Assembly (NCBI GenBank): GCA_965217205.1
Contig: OZ244254.1
Location: 3,348,001-3,412,000, forward strand
DNA: 64,000 bases
Direction: 5' to 3'
DNA from: Maricaulis sp947259345
GTDB taxonomy: Bacteria; Pseudomonadota; Alphaproteobacteria; Caulobacterales; Maricaulaceae
The position numbers and the translations under genes were made by a program. Of the stretch, positions 17,924 through 26,850 are shown one piece after another. The stretch's first letter is position 1. Every line of letters begins with the position of its first letter. The notes beneath the pieces were generated by a model. It was not told where the DNA came from and made no database searches. It worked only from the letters and a program-made list of their open reading frames with translations.

Positions 17924-19315
17924 TCAACCGCCCGTACGGGTGACCCCTGTAGCAATCTTTTCAAGCACGACCTGATGGGCTGCGCGGTCCAGCGGGTAGC
18001 GCCAGATCGCGATCGCCATTGGGATCGTGAGGACCGCTGGCAGCCAGCCCGACAGGGCGCGGATTACCATCAGCGCTTCAGGAGAGACAATTTCGGGTGT
18101 GTATTGACCGAGCGCCAGCAGGCCGCCAACACACACGGCAGCGAAGCCGGCGGCGGTTTTTTGCACGAAGGTCGTCAGGCCAAAGGTTCGCGTTTCTACC
18201 CGGGCGCCGGTCCTGGCATGTCCGAAGTCCACGGCATCCGGCAGCATCGACCAGAACATGATCGGGATGGCAGCATTGCCCAACCCGCTGATCGCGATCG
18301 CGATCACGGCCATGCTCGTATTCGGCACCGGCGTCAGTGCAAGGATCAGATAGCCGGTGGCTGCCATCGCCAGGCCGCCAAGAAGTGCGTTGCGTTTGGA
18401 GGTTCGGGCCGCAATCATCATCCAGATCGGGGCAGCGAGGATGATTGCCAGGACTGGCGTCGCGAGGGCAAAAGGCACCAGGTCGGGCCGCGCGAGGACG
18501 TGATTGACCAGGTAGATCAGGGACTGCGTGAAGAGCCCGTAGCCAATGGTCGCCAGCGCCATGAGCGCCAGCAGGCTCTGCAGGGGTCGGTTCTCGCGCG
18601 TCGCAGCCCACAGCCCCCCCAACCCGGCGTCCTGCTTTTCAGGCTGGATATCTGCAGTCAGAGGCGGGGCCTTGCGAACCGCCACGGCACAGATGGTGAG
18701 GAGCAGGGCCGCCAGTCCGCCCAGAGAGATGGAGGCCAGCGCATAGCCAAGGCGGACCGCGTCCTCGCCTGTGCGGGCAACGAAAATGGGCAGGAGAATC
18801 GCGGTTATCAGGCCACCCAAAGCGGCGAACATGACCCGGACGGTGGAGAGTGCGCTGCGCTCATCGCCATCCGTGGTCAGCCTTGCCGGCAATGCGTTAT
18901 AGGGCATGCTCGCGAAGGTGAAGGCGGTGCGGAATAGGAGATGCGTCACCAGCGCCCAACCGGTCATTGCCACGAGCGTCTCGAACGGATTGGTAAAGAC
19001 CAGTGCGAATGCGATTCCCGCTGGTAGGGCTGCCAGAAGCATCTGGCGACCATATCCGGCTCCGCGGTGCGCGCGTCGTTCGGACCAGGCCGACACGATG
19101 GGGTCGGATAGTGCATCCCAGACCATGCCTGCCAAGTAAATCAGGCCAGCGAGCACGGGCGGCAGGTCCAGTATGTCTGTGTAATAGAAGAGCAGAAAGA
19201 GCGCGCATGCCTGCCAAAGGGCGACGAAGGCAAAGTCGCCGAGTCCGTAGCCGATGCGTTGGCCGAATCCGAGTGGGTCAGGCGGTAGGGGGATGCGTTT
19301 GGCGAGGTCTGGCAC
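17924..19315 (-). CDS. GPH-family (MelB-like) sugar:cation symporter
   Basis: A 12-helix major facilitator of the glycoside-pentoside-hexuronide type, 463 residues from GTG 19315, which has AGGA upstream. A longer frame to 19366 is possible. MVWDALSDPIVSAWSER is the GPH signature with the cation-site Asp residues. It is divergent from the TonB-dependent receptor gene, and the shared region carries two copies of the locus operator, so a uronate or oligo-uronide substrate is likely. Confidence is high for family and low for substrate. Confidence 0.85.
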   Translation of the reverse strand: MPDLAKRIPLPPDPLGFGQRIGYGLGDFAFVALWQACALFLLFYYTDILDLPPVLAGLIYLAGMVWDALSDPIVSAWSERRAHRGAGYGRQMLLAALPAGIAFALVFTNPFETLVAMTGWALVTHLLFRTAFTFASMPYNALPARLTTDGDERSALSTVRVMFAALGGLITAILLPIFVARTGEDAVRLGYALASISLGGLAALLLTICAVAVRKAPPLTADIQPEKQDAGLGGLWAATRENRPLQSLLALMALATIGYGLFTQSLIYLVNHVLARPDLVPFALATPVLAIILAAPIWMMIAARTSKRNALLGGLAMAATGYLILALTPVPNTSMAVIAIAISGLGNAAIPIMFWSMLPDAVDFGHARTGARVETRTFGLTTFVQKTAAGFAAVCVGGLLALGQYTPEIVSPEALMVIRALSGWLPAVLTIPMAIAIWRYPLDRAAHQVVLEKIATGVTRTGG

Positions 19316-19659
19316 GGTCTGTCCTGTGCGGTGTTGATGGCAGCGTTCAGCGGTGGGCAGCCACAACTGCGCCCTCGATCCGATATTTCCAGTATCCGCA
19401 AGCTACGGCGCGCCTTGCCGGAATTCAAACGTGTAACGCTTGAATGACAGCCTGAATCCCTTGAATTGGGACGCCAACCCAATCTTGAATGCCCTGGCTC
19501 GCTTAGCCTGGTCATTCGCGTCGCGGCGAACGCAGCAAGATGTCCGAGGCGGCCGAAATTTCTGACCGAGATCTGGCGCGCCCTGTATGTGGATTGTTCG
19601 CAACGCCCTGAGTGGCAAGTCCTTGTTGCGCCGCAGCAAGCAAAGTTTGAAAAAGAAAT

Positions 19660-19673
19660 TGCCACCGGTGTCA
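19660..19673. promoter_or_regulatory. KDG-regulon operator, copy A
   Basis: TGCCACCGGTGTCA is a near-perfect palindrome about a CCGG centre, with one mismatched pair. It shares the 11-mer ATGACACCGGT (reverse strand) with four other intergenic sites in the locus. It lies 174 bases before the receptor start and is the probable binding site of the LacI-family regulator. Confidence 0.75.
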
Positions 19674-19759
19674 TAGTTGTGCAGCATGACTGCGATCCAA
19701 TCTGGCATCCTCGTCTTCAGCTCCGGCATTCTTTGGAACTGGATCAGTCGACGCGAAAA

Positions 19760-19773
19760 TGCTACCGGTGTCA
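19760..19773. promoter_or_regulatory. KDG-regulon operator, copy B
   Basis: TGCTACCGGTGTCA carries the same ATGACACCGGT core on the reverse strand as the other copies. Its centre is exactly 100 bases from that of copy A and it ends 74 bases before the receptor ATG. Confidence 0.75.
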
Positions 19774-19847
19774 TCAAGCCTTGAGCGGCACCGATCGAGG
19801 GTCAAAAGTTCAATTGCGGACCGGATACCGGCCGCAGCGGGGAGGAA

Positions 19848-22604
19848 ATGATGAGGAATTCCAATTTGCCCACGGGCAAGCTGCGCCTTTTGGCGGGTTG
19901 CGCCACGGCCAGCCTGGTGCTTGGGGCCGCGTTCAGCGCGACAGCCCAAGCTCAGGATGAGGACGTGATCACAGTCAGCGGCTTTCGGAGCAGCCTGGCA
20001 CAGGCGCTCGATGTGAAGCGAGACTCCAACGGGGTCGTCGATGCGGTGGTCGCCGAAGACATCGCGGCCTTCCCGGATCTCAACCTGGCTGAATCCATTC
20101 AGCGTATTCCCGGCATTTCGATCAACCGGGTTGCCGGTGAAGGTCGCCAGATTACGGTTCGTGGTCTTGGCGCCGACTTCACCCGCGTTCGGATCAACGG
20201 GATGGAAGCCCTGTCCACGACCGGCGGTTCCGATGCGTCCGGCGGTTCCAACCGCGGTCGCGGTTTCGACTTCAACACGTTTGCCTCGGACCTGTTCAAC
20301 CAGATCCGAGTGACCAAGACGACGTCCGCGTCCATGGATGAGGGGTCGCTGGGGGCGACTGTCGATCTGCGGACCGCACGCCCGTTCGACTATGGAGAAG
20401 GCTTCACCGCCGCCCTGTCGGGCCATATGGGCTATAACAGCCTGTCGGAAGAGACCAGCCCGCGCGTTGCCGGCCTGATGTCCTGGGTCAATCCGGAAGA
20501 AACCTTTGGTGCCAACCTGTCCATCGCCTTCTCGGATCGCACGATCATCGAGGAGGGCTTCTCGACCGTGCGCTGGCAGGACGGCAATTTCCGGTCAGTC
20601 AATGGCGCTGCCTGCCCGGCCGGCCCGGATTGTGCGAGCATCGACACGAATTCCCGCGTCTACCACCCGCGGATCCCGCGCTATGGTCGTCTCACCAACG
20701 AGCAGGAGCGCCTGGGTATCACCGGCGGCTTGCAATTCCGTCCGAGCGATCGCACGACGGTGTCGCTGGATGCGCTCTATTCGCGCTTCGATGCGACCCG
20801 CACCGAAAACTTCCTCGAAGTCTTTTTCCGGAGCCAGGAAGGCCAGATCGACGTCAACAGCGTCACGGTCAACCCAGCGCTGAACATCATGGACTCCGGC
20901 ACGTTCGATATCAGTGCCAACGCCAACGGGACGCATCCGATCCGTTCTGAAGGTCGCTATGACGAGCTGACAACCGACTTCACTCAGTTCACCTTGAACG
21001 TCGATCATGACTTCTCCGATCGCCTGCGCGGTAATTTCATTGCCGGTACGGTCACGTCGGATTTCAACAATCCTGTCCAGACCACCATCCTGTTTGACGC
21101 TATCGGCGATGTGACGGGCTATTCCTATGATTTCCGGAACAATATCAATACGCCGGCTATCGATTTCGGCTCTCTGGATGTGACCGACCCGTCGCAATTC
21201 GCCTTCACGGAAATCCGTGATCGCCCGCAATCGGTTTCCAACAGCTTCGACACCTTTGCGGCGAGCCTCGCCTATGACGCGAACGATACCTGGACGCTGT
21301 CGGGTGGTGTGAACTTCAAGCAATATGATTTCGAGACCCGCGAAGCGCGTCGCGAAAGCACCAATGGGTCAATCGTTTGCGCCCTGCCAGGCGTGTCCTG
21401 CCCGGTTGGCGCAACGGGTCTGCCGATCACCTCGGACCTCTATACGATCCTGACCGGGTTCGGAAATGATCTCGGTATGCCCAATGGCAATGATACCGCG
21501 TGGATTGTGCCGAACATCCAGGCTGCGGCCGCGGCTTCGGGGATCTACGCGATCCCGGGGACGGTTCGGGCCGGCAATCAGCGCGCGGTCAGCGAAGAAG
21601 ACATGGGCGCGTTCTTCCAGGCCGATTTCAACACCCAGTTCGGTGATATTCCGGTGCGCGGTGATGTCGGCGTGCGCTATGTCGAGACCACCACATCGGC
21701 GACTGGTCTGGTGAGCGGCACGGAAGTCACTGTGGAGCGCAGCTATGAAGATACGCTCCCGTCACTGAACCTGACTTTCGAGATGAGCGAGGATTTCCTG
21801 ATCCGTTTCGGCGCCGCGAAGGTGATGGCCCGTCCGTCGCTCGGCAATCTGACGCCGGGTGGTTCGCTCGACAGCTTCAACGGACCGCCGTTCAGCTACA
21901 ATGCGGGCAATCCGGGTCTCGACCCGTATCGGGCCACGACGTATGACGCATCCTTCGAGTGGTACTTCGCGGATGAGTCACTGTTTGCGGTCAGTCTCTT
22001 CTACAAGGATGTGTCGAGCTTCTTCACTTCTTCGCAGTCGGTCGAAGTCGCTTACAGCCTGTCCGGCCTGCCGGCCAATCTGCCACCGGCATCCAGCCCG
22101 CTTTTCAACCTGATCCAGGCGGGCGGTGATCCGTTGGTCGAGATCAGCCAGGTGTCAAATGGTGGCAGTGCCGCCGTGCAGGGTTTCGAAGTGGCCTATC
22201 AACAGCCCTTCACCTTCCTGCCGGCCCCGTTCCACAATTTCGGCTTCCAGGGCAATTACACCTATGTGGACAGCGACGAGATCATTGGGTTCTCGCCGAA
22301 CGCCTACAACGCGACCCTCTACTATGAGGATGAGCGTCTGTCGGCTCGCCTGTCTGCCGCCTATCGCGACGCCTATGTGACGCGCCGAGCCAATGGTTCG
22401 GGCCGGGATGAGCGTGGCGTGGATGCCAGCTTCAATCTCGACTTTGCCTCGTCCTACCAGGTCAATGACCAGATCGACATCACCTTCGAGGCGATCAACC
22501 TGACCGACGAGTTCGAGCAGCAAATCTTCGACGCCGGCAATCTGCCGAATGTCTATCACCACACGGGCACCGAATTCCTCTTCGGGGTTCGCGCGTCCTT
22601 CTGA
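19848..22604 (+). CDS. TonB-dependent outer-membrane receptor (Xanthomonas/Caulobacter carbohydrate type)
   Basis: 918 residues. The signal peptide ends near ATAQAQDED. A plug domain follows (residues about 45-170; PDLNLAESIQRIPGISINR, TVRGLGADFTRVRINGMEA) and then a long beta-barrel ending in aromatic Phe (FGVRASF). The sequence style matches the TonB-Xanth-Caul subfamily, many of which import oligosaccharides. GGGGAGGAA precedes ATG 19848; ATG 19851 is also possible. With twin operators upstream and pectin genes around, it probably imports oligogalacturonides into the periplasm using TonB energy. A terminator follows. Confidence 0.92.
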   Translation: MMRNSNLPTGKLRLLAGCATASLVLGAAFSATAQAQDEDVITVSGFRSSLAQALDVKRDSNGVVDAVVAEDIAAFPDLNLAESIQRIPGISINRVAGEGRQITVRGLGADFTRVRINGMEALSTTGGSDASGGSNRGRGFDFNTFASDLFNQIRVTKTTSASMDEGSLGATVDLRTARPFDYGEGFTAALSGHMGYNSLSEETSPRVAGLMSWVNPEETFGANLSIAFSDRTIIEEGFSTVRWQDGNFRSVNGAACPAGPDCASIDTNSRVYHPRIPRYGRLTNEQERLGITGGLQFRPSDRTTVSLDALYSRFDATRTENFLEVFFRSQEGQIDVNSVTVNPALNIMDSGTFDISANANGTHPIRSEGRYDELTTDFTQFTLNVDHDFSDRLRGNFIAGTVTSDFNNPVQTTILFDAIGDVTGYSYDFRNNINTPAIDFGSLDVTDPSQFAFTEIRDRPQSVSNSFDTFAASLAYDANDTWTLSGGVNFKQYDFETREARRESTNGSIVCALPGVSCPVGATGLPITSDLYTILTGFGNDLGMPNGNDTAWIVPNIQAAAAASGIYAIPGTVRAGNQRAVSEEDMGAFFQADFNTQFGDIPVRGDVGVRYVETTTSATGLVSGTEVTVERSYEDTLPSLNLTFEMSEDFLIRFGAAKVMARPSLGNLTPGGSLDSFNGPPFSYNAGNPGLDPYRATTYDASFEWYFADESLFAVSLFYKDVSSFFTSSQSVEVAYSLSGLPANLPPASSPLFNLIQAGGDPLVEISQVSNGGSAAVQGFEVAYQQPFTFLPAPFHNFGFQGNYTYVDSDEIIGFSPNAYNATLYYEDERLSARLSAAYRDAYVTRRANGSGRDERGVDASFNLDFASSYQVNDQIDITFEAINLTDEFEQQIFDAGNLPNVYHHTGTEFLFGVRASF

Positions 22605-22627
22605 TCAGACTGTCTGACTGATGGCGA

Positions 22628-22663
22628 AAGGCCCGGCGCAACCACCCCTGCGTCGGGCCTTTT
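22628..22663 (+). terminator. Rho-independent terminator after the TonB-dependent receptor gene
   Basis: AAGGCCCGGCG pairs with CGTCGGGCCTT across a loop of about 13 bases, with one G-T pair, followed by TTTCCTT. It separates the receptor from the GH43 gene. Confidence 0.75.
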
Positions 22664-22689
22664 CCTTGTCTTGGGGTGACGGGGGCATC

Positions 22690-24318
22690 ATGCGGATTTC
22701 GCGACGAATTGCGCTGGGTTTTGGTTTGGCGGGTGTTGGCACGACCCTGGCCGGGTGCGGTCCGAACGGCAGCGCAGCGGGGCAAGCCAGCTCTGGTGCC
22801 TGCGGCGCGTGGGGGCGCGGCCCTGACGGCCAGCGGATCGCCGATCGCGGCGACGGGCGCTTCATGAATCCGATTGTCGCAGGCGATCACCCGGACCCGT
22901 CCATCATCAAGGATGGCGAAACATATTATCTGACCTTCTCGACCTTCGATGCCTATCCGGGCCTGATGGTCTGGCGGTCGCGCGACCTGGTGAACTGGGA
23001 GCCGCTCGCCCCGGCTCTTCACACGCCGATCGGCTCGGTCTGGGCGCCGGATCTCATCAAGCATGATGGCCGCTACTTCATTTACATTCCGGCCCGCGTA
23101 CCCGGCTACAAATCCATTTACGTCATTCATGCCAACCGCCCGGAGGGCCCCTGGAGCGAGCCGGTTGATCTCGGGCTGCATGATCATATCGATCCGGGCC
23201 ATGTCGTTGGCGAGGACGGGCGGCGATACCTTTTCTTGTCCAATGGCGACATGATACGCCTGACGGATGACGGGCTTGCCACGGATGGTGACGTCCAACA
23301 TGTCTATGACCCGTGGCAGTATCCCGAGAGCTGGGACGTGGAGTGCTTCTGTCCGGAAGGGCCGAAAATGCTGCGTCGGGGTGACTGGTTCTACATGCTC
23401 ACCGCGGTGGGCGGTACGGCCGGACCGCCGACGGGCCATATGGTGATCGCTGCACGCTCGCGCTCGGTCCATGGTCCCTGGGAGCACGCGCCGAACAATC
23501 CCCAGGTCCGAACCCAAAGTCGCGAGGAGCGCTGGTGGTCGCGGGGGCATGCGACGCTGGTGGAAGGGCCGACTCCGGATGACTGGTACCTGATCTATCA
23601 CGGCTATGAGAACGGCTTCTGGACCCTGGGGCGGCAATGCCTCCTCGAACCGGCGCGCTGGACAGAAGATGGCTGGTTCGAGGCGGTGGGCGGCGATCTG
23701 TCGACACCCCTGCCAATGCCACAAGGTGGACAGGCCGTTGCACATGGCATGCCGCTCTCGGACGCGTTCTCCGGCGACCGGTTACGCTCTCACTGGGCCT
23801 TCTTCCGCCCCGGGGATGACGAGTATGGCCGCGTCCGGGTCGCCGACAATACGCTCCACCTTGCGGGCCGCGGGGAGCAGCCGGCTGATTGCAGTCCACT
23901 CTGCTTTGTCACCGGCGATTTGCGATACGGCGTCGAAGTGGAAATCGAGCGCGATCCAGGCAATCAGGCCGGCCTGATCCTGTTCTACAATGATCGCCTC
24001 TATGCCGGCATGGGATTTGATGATGCCGGTATGATCCTGCATCGCTACGGCGAAGAACGGCACCGGGGCCAGGACATCCCTCCGGGCACGCAGCGGCTCT
24101 GGCTACGTCTCGAAAACAACCGCCACCTGGTGACGGGGCATTTCAGTCTGGATGGCCAGCGCTGGCAGAAATTCGACGTGCAGATGGAAGTCTCCGGCTA
24201 TCACCACAACACGGCCTACGATTTTCTCAGCCTGCGTCCGGCGATCTACGCGGCGCGCGGCGGCGAGGCACGTTTCCGCAATCTCGCTTACACCGGCATG
24301 TGCGATCTGGAGCGCTGA
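22690..24318 (+). CDS. GH43-family glycoside hydrolase, lipoprotein
   Basis: 542 residues from ATG 22690. The N-terminus (RISRRIALGFGLAGVGTTLAGC) has a twin-arginine-like pair and an LAGC lipobox, so the mature protein is a membrane-anchored lipoprotein. The five-bladed propeller of GH43 is indicated by NPIVAGDHPDPSIIKDGETY, with the catalytic Asp, and by DIL- and GSVWAPDLI-type blade motifs. A C-terminal beta-sandwich (residues about 360-540) resembles the accessory domain of GH43 xylosidases/arabinofuranosidases. It probably trims arabinose or xylose side chains of pectin. The exact bond is uncertain. The esterase gene follows four bases later. Confidence 0.85.
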   Translation: MRISRRIALGFGLAGVGTTLAGCGPNGSAAGQASSGACGAWGRGPDGQRIADRGDGRFMNPIVAGDHPDPSIIKDGETYYLTFSTFDAYPGLMVWRSRDLVNWEPLAPALHTPIGSVWAPDLIKHDGRYFIYIPARVPGYKSIYVIHANRPEGPWSEPVDLGLHDHIDPGHVVGEDGRRYLFLSNGDMIRLTDDGLATDGDVQHVYDPWQYPESWDVECFCPEGPKMLRRGDWFYMLTAVGGTAGPPTGHMVIAARSRSVHGPWEHAPNNPQVRTQSREERWWSRGHATLVEGPTPDDWYLIYHGYENGFWTLGRQCLLEPARWTEDGWFEAVGGDLSTPLPMPQGGQAVAHGMPLSDAFSGDRLRSHWAFFRPGDDEYGRVRVADNTLHLAGRGEQPADCSPLCFVTGDLRYGVEVEIERDPGNQAGLILFYNDRLYAGMGFDDAGMILHRYGEERHRGQDIPPGTQRLWLRLENNRHLVTGHFSLDGQRWQKFDVQMEVSGYHHNTAYDFLSLRPAIYAARGGEARFRNLAYTGMCDLER

Positions 24319-24322
24319 TCTG

Positions 24323-25306
24323 ATGCGGTTTCTGTGCCTTGCCTTCCTCCTTGTCCCTGGCCTGCCGATCCTCGCCCAGGCCCAGCATCGCGAGCCGGAT
24401 GCGGAGATTGTGATCTGGGGTGACGCTCATGCTCCGGGGTCTGAGCTGGTTGCTGACAGGCTGCGCGAAGTCGTGACCGAGCGCAGTGCGACTCCCCACA
24501 TCATCCGGGACCGAATGGTGGTCGGAATCACCCGGCCGCGTCTGCTCGTCTTTCGCCCCCAACGTCCCAATGGCACCGCGATGCTCATGCTGCCCGGCGG
24601 CGGCTATCAACGTGAAGTGATTGACAAGGAAGGTATCGAGAGCGCCGAGCGCTTCAATGAGGCCGGCGTTACGGTCTTCATTCTGCTCTATCGCCTGCCG
24701 CATGAGGGGCATGAAAACGGGGCGGATGTGCCCTTGCAGGACGCGCAGCGATCGCTGCGTCTGATCCGGTCACTTGCCAACGACTACCAGCTCGACCCGG
24801 ACCGGGTCGGGGTGATCGGATTTTCCGCCGGTGGGCACTTGGCCGGATCGATTTCGACGCGTTTCGATGCCGATGTGTACGCGTTGCGCGATGCGGCCGA
24901 CGCGATCAGTGCACGCCCGGCCTTCTCAGTCCTTGCCTATCCCGTAGCCCGGATGAGCGGCCCGGCCGTGCATGAAGGCTCGCGTGATCGGTTGATTGGC
25001 GCGGCGCCGGAGGCTGAAACAGTGGCTATCTACGATATTGCCGAAGCGGCGCGGCCGGATGCGCCGCCGATCTTTCTCTTTCATGCCGCCGATGACGAAG
25101 CCGTGCCAGTCGCTAACGCGCTGGATGTGTTCGCGGCAAACCGGGCTGCCGGGGTGGAGGCGGAGCTTCATGTGTTCGCGGAGGGCGGGCACGGGTTTGG
25201 CATCCGTTTTGCCGAAGGCTTGCCGATTGAGGTCTGGCCTGACCTTGTCCTGGCCTGGCTGGAACGTGGCGGATTCCTGCGCGCGGCGGATCAGGTGCCA
25301 GGCTGA
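24323..25306 (+). CDS. Secreted alpha/beta-hydrolase esterase (acetylxylan/pectin acetylesterase-like)
   Basis: 327 residues with a signal peptide (RFLCLAFLLVPGLPILAQAQ). LPGGGYQ is the oxyanion HGG-type segment, GFSAGGHLAG holds the nucleophile Ser, and the C-terminal HAADDEAVP Asp and GGHGFG His complete the triad. Such proteins deacetylate xylan or pectin sugars. It starts four bases after the GH43 stop, so the two form a side-chain-removing pair. It overlaps the convergent carboxylesterase gene by 16 bases at the 3' ends. The acyl group removed is not decidable from sequence. Confidence 0.8.
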   Translation: MRFLCLAFLLVPGLPILAQAQHREPDAEIVIWGDAHAPGSELVADRLREVVTERSATPHIIRDRMVVGITRPRLLVFRPQRPNGTAMLMLPGGGYQREVIDKEGIESAERFNEAGVTVFILLYRLPHEGHENGADVPLQDAQRSLRLIRSLANDYQLDPDRVGVIGFSAGGHLAGSISTRFDADVYALRDAADAISARPAFSVLAYPVARMSGPAVHEGSRDRLIGAAPEAETVAIYDIAEAARPDAPPIFLFHAADDEAVPVANALDVFAANRAAGVEAELHVFAEGGHGFGIRFAEGLPIEVWPDLVLAWLERGGFLRAADQVPG

Positions 25307-26850
25307 ACGTAGGGGACGCTGGCGAAAAGCTCACGCTCCGCGCCGCGCGGATCATTCTCCATGCGCGGCGGCCAATCGAACATCATGGTTTCGCGATTAG
25401 GCAGGGTATAGCGGTCCCAATGCGGCAAGGCGGCATGTTGCGGCGTGCCATGGCGCGCCAAGGCGATGAAGGCTTCACTCATCAGCGCCGCCATATTACG
25501 GGCAGTATCGCCATTGCCGGGCAGGGCGCCCTCGACGGCGGTATTGTCGAAAACAAGCGGGATGTCGAAGGTGTGCGGCGCATGGGGCGTACCGAAATCG
25601 AGTTGATAGACCCAGGTCGGCGTGTCAGCCTTGGCCCGTTCCTGCGCCTCGATCACCGCGCCTCGCCAGGAACGGGCGGCCGTCGTGGCGGCGTAAAAGA
25701 CGTCTTCCGCCGACCGTTCCGGGTAAAGTTCGCGATAGTGGGCGATGACGGTTTCCGGACGGATGTCCACACGCATATTGGGAATTAACAGTTCCGGCAG
25801 GTCTTCCCAGTCGAGATTTTCGTATTCGGGGCCACGCAGGAAGGCGCGGGTCTCGTCGCGCGTATTGCCGATGATCATCGGGATATGGCGCGACTGTGGC
25901 GCAACGTCGGGATAGAAAGGGTGGCGCGGCAGAACGACATCATCCCGCACGGGACCGAAATAGACACGGCCATAGGGCAGGACCGGGTCTGCCGCCGAGA
26001 GCGCCTCGACCAGGCGTTCGGACGGCAGATCGAGGATTTGATGGGTACAGGTATCGTCCAGTCCCAGAGCTGCGAGGTAGGCCCGTGACCGTGCGGTCGC
26101 ATTGGCCGGGCCAGAGGCCGTGACCTGCTGACCGCTCATGGTCGCGGCCGAGTGGAAAAGACCGTCCGCAACCGGCGTCGCCATCAGGCTGGCAATCTTG
26201 GCGCCACCGCCGGACTGGCCGAAAACCATAACGCGACCGGGATCGCCGCCGAACCGGGCCGCATTGTCGCGCACCCATTCAAGCGCCAGGACAAGATCGA
26301 GCTGACCGGCATTGCCCGAGGCTGCGAATTCGGGCCCCAGCAGGCGCTGCAGATAAAGATAGCCGAACGCGTTCAGCCGGTGATTGACCGTGACCACGAC
26401 AACATCGCCGCGTTCGCAGAGGCGGGTACCGTCATAGAGCGGTGAGGACCCCGACCCGGCCGCATAGGCGCCACCATGGAAATAGACCATGACGGGCCGT
26501 CCGGCGTTCTCCTCCAGGCCCGGAGTCCAGACATTGAGAAACAGGCAGTCTTCCGACTGGTTTGGCTCGCGCCCGCCCTGCGGTGAGGCCGCGCCATATT
26601 CGATCGCGTCCCGAGTTTCGGTCCACGGGGTTGGCCGTGTCGGCGGGCGAAAGCGGGCCAATGCGGTGTTGGCGCCGTAGCGAATTCCGAGAAAGCGGCA
26701 GATGCCATTGGCGCGCGTTCCGCGCACGGGTCCGTTCGTGCTTGTTACGACCGGGTCGCTTTGCCCTGCGCTCGCAGAGCCGGTCGCCAGGACAGACCCG
26801 GCGGCACCGGCGGTGGCCAAAAGGGTGCGGCGGTTCACGGTCAGGCTCAT
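25291..26850 (-). CDS. Type-B carboxylesterase, Tat-exported
   Basis: 519 residues. NRRTLLATAGAAGSVLATGSASA is a twin-arginine signal peptide, suggesting export in folded form. YFHGGAYAAGSG is the oxyanion loop, and FGQSGGGAKI has the nucleophile Ser in GQSGG. SEDCLFLNVWTP is the type-B signature. The start overlaps kdgK by four bases, so it is the third gene of the uxaA-kdgK operon. In that setting a periplasmic pectin methyl- or acetyl-ester, or feruloyl ester, is a reasonable substrate. That is inference from location. Confidence 0.85.
   Translation of the reverse strand: MSLTVNRRTLLATAGAAGSVLATGSASAGQSDPVVTSTNGPVRGTRANGICRFLGIRYGANTALARFRPPTRPTPWTETRDAIEYGAASPQGGREPNQSEDCLFLNVWTPGLEENAGRPVMVYFHGGAYAAGSGSSPLYDGTRLCERGDVVVVTVNHRLNAFGYLYLQRLLGPEFAASGNAGQLDLVLALEWVRDNAARFGGDPGRVMVFGQSGGGAKIASLMATPVADGLFHSAATMSGQQVTASGPANATARSRAYLAALGLDDTCTHQILDLPSERLVEALSAADPVLPYGRVYFGPVRDDVVLPRHPFYPDVAPQSRHIPMIIGNTRDETRAFLRGPEYENLDWEDLPELLIPNMRVDIRPETVIAHYRELYPERSAEDVFYAATTAARSWRGAVIEAQERAKADTPTWVYQLDFGTPHAPHTFDIPLVFDNTAVEGALPGNGDTARNMAALMSEAFIALARHGTPQHAALPHWDRYTLPNRETMMFDWPPRMENDPRGAERELFASVPYVQPGT

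Larger units (their letters stand above)
19367..19847. other. Divergent regulatory region between GPH symporter and TonB-dependent receptor
   Basis: About 480 bases without a believable gene; short open frames here are antisense or extensions of neighbouring genes. It contains two operator copies exactly 100 bases apart. TTGAAA at 19647-19652 lies just before the first and could serve as a -35 element. A strong ribosome site (GGGGAGGAA) precedes the receptor start. Confidence 0.6.
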
